Of a stretch of DNA of 64,000 bases, positions 56,142 to 64,000 are shown in pieces. The notes below the pieces were generated by a model that was not told the origin of the DNA, made no database searches, and saw nothing but the letters and a program-made list of their open reading frames with translations. This DNA comes from Pyrenula massariospora (lineage: Eukaryota; Ascomycota; Eurotiomycetes; Pyrenulales; Pyrenulaceae), in contig JAGFMI010000001.1 in assembly GCA_021030905.1 (NCBI GenBank), positions 2,461,230 to 2,525,229 of the forward strand. The letters are read 5' to 3'. Position 1 is the first letter of the stretch; each line of letters opens with the position of its first letter. Position numbers and translations under genes: made by a program.

Positions 56142-57402
56142 TCATTCAATTCGCTCAAATTCTTCCAGCAGATCGGTATCGAGTTTGAGCCACTGCTCTA
56201 TAAGCCTCATGCCGCGGACTCTTTCCGCTTCCACGGCCTCCCAAGTCCACCCAGAGACGTTATGATCTTTTAACTTGACGTCTTGTACGCTCTTAGCATG
56301 AGTAGAAGTCTGAGACAGCACTTTTTCCAGTCCTTCAGTGAGTGCAGTGGAGGATGCTGTGATTCCTTCACCACTACTAGGCGTTTCATTTTCCGTGCTC
56401 GGTGGGGTGTGTTCTTTCTCCCCGTCGCGAGACACCAGGACCGCGCTTTCTCCTGGTGAGGGCTCCTTCTCCTCTTTGTCTGCGGGCCTCGCCGGTATGA
56501 GCCCAGCTTCATGTAAAACTCGCTCCACCGAAACTGTGTATCGCCCCTTCTTCATAACATATTTCGAAATACTAGCTGCACAAATTTCTTCCCCGCCCTT
56601 CCTTCTCCTTACAAAGCCACTGTAAATGACCATCCATTTTCGATCCCACGTGAGTATCTTGGACCGGACCTCGTACCGCTCGTATGGTTTGATCTCCCGA
56701 CGGAAGCTCGTATGCACCGATCCTAGAATAATATTGAATTTTCCCCTAAAGCCTTCCTTTTCGAGTTCTCTGGTTAGAGCTGGAAAGGCGGGAGATATGA
56801 GAGATGTGACACGTTTTGTTCGGGATACGTCGAGGTCGGTAAAGAAGGTGCTATTACTCTTGTGGCCTATGATAGATATCAAACTCGGTCATAGAAGTGG
56901 GTTGCACTTCTGCTTGCTTACCATTGTAGTCGCATTCGAGTAAAGGCGCACGAGTTGCGATACATGCGGTCTGAAATAGCGGATGGTGATTCCTCACTGA
57001 AAGCGAGGACGTCGAGGCAGGCAGTAGAGGTTTGTCTCTTCTGATGTTGCGAACGAAGTGGTACAGCAGTCGGAGATGCCAGGAGAACGGAAAGGATTTT
57101 GAGTTGATCAGGACAAGCAGAATTGCCAGAGCCCGCCATGACACGATACTTGAGGCAAAGGCGTTCCAGGTAGATTTTGACATGATGGCGGTGACTGTAG
57201 CGGCATCTAGGTAGGAATAGAAGAGGTAGATGAAGATGCTCACGGCTACGGCCAGGACAGGCGTGAAAGATCGCACCGATACCGCGACTGGCGTTCTGCC
57301 GAGGTTCTTCGAATCAGATTTGGCGCGTGAATCTAACAACATGATTCGTACCGAGGTCAAGCCATCGAAGATCCGTTCCATGATTGCGTAGGGTTCTCTC
57401 AA
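56142..57402 (-). CDS. Hotdog-fold thioesterase, THEM6-like, with N-terminal membrane anchor
   Basis: Two exons (57402-56922 and 56866-56142) give 401 aa with one 55-nt intron, GTAAGC..ATAG. The N-terminal half has a membrane segment (VLAVAVSIFIYLFYSYL) and basic linker residues up to HPLFQTACIATRAPLLECDYN. Across the junction the hotdog domain continues: NG/HKSNSTFFTDLDVSRTKR, then FNIILGSVHTSFRREIKPYE, RSKILTWDRKWMVIYSGFVRR and ASISKYVMKKGRYTVS. The N(H)STFF.DLD and FRREIKPY blocks are typical of the THEM6/mesenchymal-stem-cell-like thioesterase family. A Glu/Ser-rich insertion separates the domain from a Trp-containing C-terminus (GWTWEAVEAERVRGMRLIEQW). Substrate unknown. The first ATG is uncertain, with others at 57381 and 57342. 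Confidence 0.82.
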
Positions 57403-59365
57403 CTTCCCGAATTCCTGTACAATTCTTGGGAAGTACAGAGACGATATTAACGAAGACTGTTGTCATTGCAAAAAGCCACAGATGAGGCCTCTCTGTCCAC
57501 GACTTTGCAGGCGCACCGCAGCGCGCTGCAAGTGGACCTTCCGGGGGGCCGTTACACCCAGCGATTACTATTTCAAGCGTTTGATTCCCCGAGCTGAAGC
57601 ACATTATCTGCCTGAGTGGGAAATTTGGATCGCTTTGCTTCGCGCTTATGCACATTTCATGGCTTGCAGGCTCTGCTTAAAGCCGATCTGCTCATTCCGT
57701 CCGGCCGCTTTGTGCATTGGGTGTGGCATGAAGGATAATCGTCTTTCCCACCTTGTCGGCACAATCGGACAAGAGCGCAATTTCTATTACCAGATATAGA
57801 CCCTTCAAGACTTTCTATACGACTGTTTAGCCTGTCCTCAACTTTGAGTTCCGATCAATGCCGTAACCGCCTACCGATTGTCACCTTACCCTACAATTCT
57901 TGTACGAAGCCTTGAGTCGGATCAAGATGGCGTAGTCATTTAACCCCATCTTGACCATGAGACAGAGTCTGCGTTCTCCTACGCTGGGGCAAGAAGTGAC
58001 ATCCCAGAAGATGATTCAGCTTGATCAGCATGCTTGCTTCGACATCACGGACAGCAAAGATCCAGAGAGGCGTAGAGAAACGAAGTTTGTATTACAAGCT
58101 TCAGAAGCTGTTGATGCTGCTTACAAGCTGAAAGGTGCAAATACTAGCCTTGTATGCATCTTATCTTACTATTGTCGGGAAAGTAGCGACGCATGGTAAT
58201 CCGTGTCTGTAATTAGGGTGCACGAGGAATGGTTCTTTCAAGTTGACAACGGCAGTCATTACGTGACGGGCTCGCACGACAAGCCGTTATCAAAGAGTCG
58301 ACGGGAGTTGCAGAGCTGTCTGCCAACAAAGAGAGATCTGCATTTACTTACGGTGCCAATTGGTCTGTCCAGGACGTACCATAGGCTCTCTAAGTAAGAC
58401 TCTTCGAGGGGAGGAGGAACGCCGGTGCAAGAGCTCAAAACTGGCATTCGAGCGGCTCAACTTAGACGGCATATTCCCATACTGAGTCTCAGAATTACCA
58501 TTGTTTTTGACCCTTATAGTTTTTGCTTAGCAGCATAACCTGTAAGAAATGAACCAAAACATTCCAGAGTCTTTCATGTATAAGTCCGGGATTGCAAGGA
58601 GGCTAATCTGAACGATTCATGGTCGTTGTGTGGAAACATACGGCTAATTGAAAGAAAAGTTATAAGTTATGTCCACGAAGATCGACAATCAACAACTGTG
58701 GTGCTCGCTGAGGCCCAACGACGCGATTGTGAATATCAAGATAGCCCAGAGACGATCGCAGAGTTGCGAGACTGAAGGTGCTTGTAGGACGTCGTGTGAA
58801 CCACTACGCGGACATTTGATTTGTGGCTCGTTAGAATGATAGATGTCTCGACATGATCAGTGTCAGCCGCGTGCATTGTCAGGATGGTTGGGACTGGTGA
58901 GCAGTAGCTGTGTAGTGTGGTAGTTGGACGGTTAGGCGTTTGTAATCGGGAATCAACGAGGCATTAGCTGCGTTTGAAGGTTGCCAATAACGATGGTGTC
59001 GTTGAAGCTCCAGTGTTTCTCAGCTTATGATATCAAAAACAGGAAGCAGGAGTTGCCTGGCTGGTTGCAAAGTGTGGACTTTGGAGTGGAGGATTCCAAG
59101 TCAACGAATGAGAAGCAGATGCGGGAGCGGTCTTGGCGTTTCGGTGTCCGCTCCAACGGCTCGAGCTCCGACTCCGCCTGCGTTATGGCCGGGTTGGTCA
59201 GAGCTTCACGACCAAAATGTTGAAAGGTCTTACAAGATGCGGAATCAAATTGACTATCTGAGAAGCTATATAACGTATACCCCAAAGGACCATGTGCTGC
59301 TTTCAGATCACGATTCAAAGTTCGACAGAGCAGACTCCTAACGAAAACAGTCACCGATACCCACC
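57403..59365. other. 2-kb intergenic region, no gene seen
   Basis: Promoter space of the thioesterase gene (minus) and of the CxC gene at 59366 (plus). Frames such as 57482-57799 and 57951-58199 have no features. Confidence 0.5.
59267..59273 (+). promoter_or_regulatory. TATA box (TATATAA)
   Basis: It lies 99 bases before the ATG at 59366. Two related small secreted genes downstream have TATA boxes at almost the same distance. Confidence 0.6.
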
Positions 59366-59869
59366 ATGAAAACCTTCGCTCTCTTCGCTGCTGCGCTCTC
59401 TCTTGCAGGCTCCACATATGCCTCTCCAGCCTTGCAAGCTCGGCACTCTGTCGCCCCTTCGGCAGCTCCGTCCGGATTTGGCGGATTTTTTGGCGAGCTG
59501 ACGAAGCTGGTCGAGATCATAGAGATAGTTGGTCTTACCGGGGAGTGCAAGAAATCTGGAAAGCTGGAAGGAGCTGATGTCATGAACGTCAACTTCCAAT
59601 GTGAGCTCGTCAATGGGCGCTTCAGTGCCTCTTCAAAATCCGCCGGTCCATCAGGATTCAGAACAGAAGTTCACACTGGAACATCGGTCACAAGTATGGG
59701 CTCAAAAACACTTCATCCACCTACAGGAAAGCCAATTACAACGACGATCCAAGCCGGTTCTTTCTACAACGTTGGCGTATGTGACTGCCATCAGCCAAGC
59801 GGTGCCCGTTCCTCATCCTCCTTCGCGGCAGAGGGCACGAATTTCCCGCGTCTTGTTAGGCGGTCCTAA
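59366..59869 (+). CDS. Small secreted CxC protein
   Basis: This intronless 167-aa frame starts with a signal peptide (MKTFALFAAALSLAGSTYA). The mature part has GECKKSGKLEGADV, NVNFQCELVNGRFS, a Ser/Thr-rich middle, ITTTIQAGSFYNVGVCDCH and a basic end, PRLVRRS. Cysteines are spaced C, C, CxC. It aligns in motif order with the three-exon gene at 54078-54682, with nearly the same length (165 vs 167 aa). The intron-exon difference suggests old divergence or intron loss. No annotated domain is known to me. The open frames on the other strand (59338-59613) are shadows. Confidence 0.8.
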   Translation: MKTFALFAAALSLAGSTYASPALQARHSVAPSAAPSGFGGFFGELTKLVEIIEIVGLTGECKKSGKLEGADVMNVNFQCELVNGRFSASSKSAGPSGFRTEVHTGTSVTSMGSKTLHPPTGKPITTTIQAGSFYNVGVCDCHQPSGARSSSSFAAEGTNFPRLVRRS

Positions 59870-60710
59870 ATGTCCAGCTGAAATGGCGAATAGAGCTTCG
59901 TAATCAAGTGAAAATTGGTAAACCTAGAGGTCAATGCATAGAGCTTGGAATTAGGGTTTCAAGATCTGATGAGCTATCGGCGTTTTCTTCTGACCTTGCG
60001 TAACACCTTCAAAAAGCTTTGCAATTTTTCAATAGAGAGTTATTACGGCCTGCTTCCGCCTTTCTAATAGAAGATCTCATTTTCGTGTGATTACAAAATA
60101 ACGTCTTTCCTTTGCTATAAAAATCGTTTGCTTCAGTCATGGGAATGTGTTGACCGTTTGGTTTGCCACATCAATTTTTACGCTTAGGAATTCAGCAACA
60201 GTCCTGGTAGTGTTAAGAAGAGTCTGACATAGTTCGTCACCATTTGGCATTGCAGAGCGAAATGGCACCAATCAAATTTGCAAGACTACGGGAGGGCAAA
60301 AGTAGTGGAACGTTCAGGGTAACTAAACCTGAAGGACCGTAAAGTTCATTGTGGATACATCATCTTGTCAGCTACTTGTTTCTAGAATCCCAGAAATAGT
60401 CCGTACATTCTGTGATTTCAATACTGGGCAAAACGGAAACAGGTCTTTGGATTAATCATGTGCCTATTTAGGCGGAGTCGCTCAGCACAACAGCAACGCC
60501 GACGGTTATCTTCATGTTACTTTGATATGTCAACAATCAACAATGAAAGTTGCTGGAACAAGATATCCAGTCCCCATCAGACCTAATGCAGCATATATAT
60601 TTGCATGCTTTGAACACTTTTCTCACTGCTTTACCCAGTCACTAAATATCCCTATTCTCTCACGCAGTTCAGAACAATAATACGAAGATTTAAACACTGC
60701 TAACGCAACA
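59870..60710. other. Intergenic, AT-rich
   Basis: No gene is seen. It contains the TATA box of the next gene. Confidence 0.55.
60594..60600 (+). promoter_or_regulatory. TATA box (TATATAT)
   Basis: It lies 117 bases before the ATG at 60711. Confidence 0.6.
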
Positions 60711-61148
60711 ATGCAGCTCACTCTCATTACAATCGCCTCTCTTCTCTCCCTAACGACCTCCCTTCCCGCCGAGCTCGCCGGTCCTGCCCCGGGAGAACTT
60801 ACCTGCTCCCCCACCGGCGTCATCTCTCCCGACCGGATCCTCATAGCCAGCGTCTGTGCAATGAATGACGCCGGCTCTGCAACAGTCACGCAACAGCTCG
60901 CGACCACCGCACAAACATTTTCCACCTACACAGCCGCAACCTTTACGACCGTAGACAATGTGTGGGTGAGCAGCCCTGTTGGGGATCGGCAGGTGACGAC
61001 TGTGCCTGCGGGTCAGAGCTATACCGCGTATCGTTGCGGTTGTGCGGAAGCGCCGCATGTTACGAGATCGATAGATATAGAGGCTATTAGGAGCCAGGTG
61101 GCGGCGGAGATGGCGACTATGATTGGAAACGCTGGAAATCATAATTAG
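60711..61148 (+). CDS. Small secreted CxC protein, paralogue of the next gene
   Basis: This intronless 145-aa frame has a signal peptide MQLTLITIASLLSLTTSLPA. The mature protein has ELTCSPTGVISPDRILIASVCAM, a Thr/Ala-rich middle, VTTVPAGQSYTAYRCGCAEA and a helical-looking tail. The block TCxPTGxxSPD and the later xAG...C-x-C recur in the gene at 61876, 0.7 kb downstream on the same strand, so the two are tandem paralogues. Four cysteines suggest two disulfides. Function is unknown; a cell-surface or effector-like role is only inference. Confidence 0.8.
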   Translation: MQLTLITIASLLSLTTSLPAELAGPAPGELTCSPTGVISPDRILIASVCAMNDAGSATVTQQLATTAQTFSTYTAATFTTVDNVWVSSPVGDRQVTTVPAGQSYTAYRCGCAEAPHVTRSIDIEAIRSQVAAEMATMIGNAGNHN

Positions 61149-61875
61149 GGTCGGTAGAGGAAGGATGTAGGAGGGTGGCAATGGCATTCATTTAGATAAA
61201 CATCGTAAACTTCAGTGTTCAAGCAGAAATCTTATCTAGTCTAACTATACAGTTCATTTTAAGTAGAATGATCATCTCAAATGGCTTTACTACAAAGACT
61301 TAAAGAAAGCATGGTGCATACTTTATCAAACGGACATAGCTGTCTCAACCACCAGCAATTACAATACAAATTTACGCTGTCTCCTCAGTATTCCATATTC
61401 TAAAACTTCTTCTTACTTCTGGTTGAAAATCAACTTTGAAGTACGTCGTGCTACGTCGACAGCGCGGACAGCATATGTCTGAGCCACGTGAACAGCAAAG
61501 GGCAGACCTAACGCAACATGACTTTCTGGACGAAGACTGAGCGGGATCTCTAACAAGCAAGCTCTAAAAGAAATCTTTGTTGTCTTAGATGCCTCCTGAT
61601 TGATGTTGACTGAGGACGGAAACACTGTCTTCACTATATTCCCAATTGGGTAGGGTGTCACATGCTAACCAAGAGGTCTATCAGAATTGTTGTGATATGT
61701 CAACGGCAGAATTTGTAGCTTCATTCAAATTGACTGTACTCACCTAGTCAATAGAATATAAAACCTTTGAATCCAGAAGCCTTTATAACTTTTTTAGAAG
61801 ATCCATTCACTTACCTGTCCTTAGCCCAGCTCTTCAATACCCCTAATCGAAAAATCTAGCCACCCCTTTCTAGCA
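61149..61875. other. Intergenic between tandem paralogues
   Basis: AT-rich, no gene is seen. A minus-strand frame at 61413-61661 has no features. It contains the TATA box of the next gene. Confidence 0.55.
61757..61763 (+). promoter_or_regulatory. TATA box (TATAAAA)
   Basis: It lies 119 bases before the ATG at 61876, matching the spacing in the upstream paralogue. Confidence 0.65.
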
Positions 61876-62361
61876 ATGCATCTCTCCCTCCTCGCCCTCA
61901 CAACCCTCCTCTCCCTAGCCACTTCCTCCCCCCTGAATCCCCGCGATGAACCTACCTACACCTTCCCCCTCACAACAGACATGACATGCGCCCCAACCGG
62001 CATCGGCTCCCCCGACCAGCTCGTCCTAAACAAAGCCTGCGCGCTGGCCCACGCCTCCCCCACCGCGACCTTCCGTACCACCAACGGCGACGTCCAAGTC
62101 ACAGTCCATGCCGGCTGGACGTCGACGACGATCTCCGGCGTGCCCATCTCGGAACCCACGGGCACGTCGAGTTATGTCCAGGCGGGCGTGAATGGGTATG
62201 ACTGGTTCACGTGCGACTGCTCGGATACGAGGGCGAGGCTGGTGACGAGCATGGAGAAGGCGGAGCTGGCGGAGATTACGCAGATTTTGGGGTGGGGAGG
62301 GGCGGCCACGACGACGACTCGGCCGCCGGCGGCGGTGCGTGCGGTTGTTAAATCGGCATAG
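61876..62361 (+). CDS. Small secreted CxC protein, tandem paralogue
   Basis: This intronless 161-aa frame starts MHLSLLALTTLLSLATSSP (signal peptide) followed by LNPRDE, a possible Kex2-like or propeptide boundary. The mature part has DMTCAPTGIGSPDQLVLNKACAL, VTVHAGWTSTTISG, YDWFTCDCSDTRAR and a Thr/Ala-rich tail. The cysteine pattern and TCxPTGxxSPD block match the gene at 60711. Codon use is strongly C/G-ending. No known domain is recognised. Confidence 0.8.
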   Translation: MHLSLLALTTLLSLATSSPLNPRDEPTYTFPLTTDMTCAPTGIGSPDQLVLNKACALAHASPTATFRTTNGDVQVTVHAGWTSTTISGVPISEPTGTSSYVQAGVNGYDWFTCDCSDTRARLVTSMEKAELAEITQILGWGGAATTTTRPPAAVRAVVKSA

Positions 62362-64000
62362 GTAAAGATGGGTGGAAGGAGGTCGGCAGCGACGATTACG
62401 AGTGCCTTTTATTTGGGGGGCTTGTATCCTTGTAAAATCTGCTATTCCGCTTATGCTGAGTCCTTTCGTCTAGTCTTGCATAGTCCTTGGAACAGCACGC
62501 AATGCTGGTGCGCTGCTTGCTAAATCTCGCTGATGGCAAAGCTGGGCTTGTTGTCTGCCATTCTCAAAATTGACGTTGCGCATTCTGGATCTCTGAAACA
62601 ATCTCTTCTGAAAGTCTCTCCCTTTTTGGTGTCACGTGCTGTTTGAGGTACTAGTAGCAGATGCCATTGGAAACGGTCACGTGCTTAGGCTTTTTCCGCC
62701 CCCAAGAGCAACAAGGGAGTTGTTGTATCCAACGACGAGCACCTTTGTTTGATTAGTTAGACTGCGTTGTAGCGAACTTGAATGATTTGTGATGCTATAT
62801 TCTAAGTATTTTGCCCACTGTACTACTGCTTGTCGGAGGCGGTGCTGACCAAGTCGACTCCGGCGCATTCGGCAGAGATTGAACAGTAGGCACCAATTTG
62901 AGTTTGCTGATGTCTTAGTTGCGAATGCTTCGAGAAGGCACTCACTAGATCTCGTAGAAGAATTTGATTTTCTTGGAAGAATCTAGGATAAGCAAAATCG
63001 CTTAGTCCTCAGTTCAGTAAAGAGCATGGATTGTTAGACAAGTGCAAAGTTCACTTTTAGCGGAATCAAGGTCTAGTTATCCTGTAGAGAATTGCGTCAT
63101 CCGTGAAAAGACGGTTCATTGCCAATTTTCAGCCAGATTGGCATTAGGTGGTTCCTTTTGCCAATGGTCTGCCAGACGTCGGTCCAAAAGCCTTGGCATA
63201 ATTTACTCTCTGAAGGTTTCCGTCAACATATCTGCATCAAATAATAGATTCTTGCCCTGATTGTAGTTCTTCGAAATTGTATAATCTGGTACTTCGTATC
63301 TGGACGCTCATTGGCTGTAACCGCAACGGCGTCTGTCTGCGATTGCTGTTCCGGTATGTGGACTGCTTCCTGTCTGTTTTAGAAACATGCGCGTTGACTA
63401 GGTCATCATATGATGCTCCTCTTGCGCGACGTCATCGTAATGTACCAGTAAGTACCGACCGCTGGGGCTGATCGTGCTCTATATTATCAATTTGTTGTAT
63501 ACTTTCCCAGATCGTTCGTCTTTTGCATTTTGAAATTGTCGTTCCCGTAGAATTTTCGATTTTTAATAATTTGCGGGTAGGCAATATCCAATTCTCTCAG
63601 AACATTTACTCAACGGCGTATTAGTAAATTGGTACAAGAAGCACTATACACGAGGTGTGCTTGTTTGTTATAAACTTCCTAATCCTCGTGATTCTACCAT
63701 TCATCGGCAGTATCGTGTTCCTGTCGTCAGAAAACAGCCGCCCAAGTGCTGAACAATGTGGCACTCCCTTATGAGGTTATCCAATATTGCAACACTAGAA
63801 TCAGCGATCTGCCCCATCTCCAGTAAAAATATGTTGAGTTTCGCGCCGTTTCAAGGCCGCTAAGATATTGGCCGTTCGTCAAAGCAGCCACATCTACCTG
63901 CATTTGCACCTTTTAGGATGTTTTTGCCGCGGTATTTTTGCCAGCAGGATCGACTGGCTGGAAAAAGAAATGGTAACAAAAAGCAATGTTGCATTCATCG
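62362..64000. other. Terminal 1.6 kb, no gene seen
   Basis: AT-rich sequence with scattered short frames. Two CACGTG cores occur at about 62633 and 62679. Nothing here supports a gene, though one could begin beyond the window. Confidence 0.5.

Overview
The window is nuclear DNA from a filamentous ascomycete (Pezizomycotina). Its genes carry mostly 45-85 nt introns with GT..AG ends and CTAAC/CTGAC-like branch sites, and many encode secreted proteins. The content is typical of that group: WSC and HeLo domains, a hydrolase-NACHT-ankyrin NLR, and fungal-only DUF families. There is no sign of a bacterial, plasmid or viral replicon. I recognised no tRNA, rRNA or intact transposon. All gene models were spliced by eye, so exon junctions are predictions.

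Region 1 (0.6-11 kb) is a block of secreted proteins: a DUF7907-like protein, a GH78 alpha-L-rhamnosidase, an arylsulfotransferase-family protein and an S28 serine carboxypeptidase. It fits extracellular degradation of plant or glycosylated material. Region 2 (11-28 kb) is gene-sparse. It carries a SWIRM-domain nuclear protein, a HeLo-domain protein of the prion/cell-death type and a large disordered protein resembling the fungal ELL-binding protein Ebp1. Region 3 (28-33 kb) has an eight-cysteine small secreted protein, a But2-like secreted protein and a classical SDR oxidoreductase.

Region 4 (33.9-39 kb) is the most unusual part. A secreted gene joins a DUF7908-like domain to about 70 collagen-like Gly-X-Y triplets, split over more than a dozen tiny exons (some only 8-19 nt), and ends in a WSC-like domain. 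Two further collagen-plus-WSC modules without a visible 5' end follow on the same strand. All three terminal WSC exons begin in the same splice phase, so they could be alternative 3' modules or truncated tandem copies.

Region 5 (40-51 kb) holds a membrane methyltransferase/reductase-like protein, an NLR (N-terminal hydrolase, NACHT, about ten ankyrin repeats) head-to-head with a DUF6601 membrane protein, and the ER-fusion GTPase Sey1. Region 6 (52-62.4 kb) holds five small secreted proteins sharing a Cys...Cys...CxC (or CxxC) layout. They are dispersed on both strands around a thioesterase gene and look like a diverged local family. The last 1.6 kb has no gene I can support.
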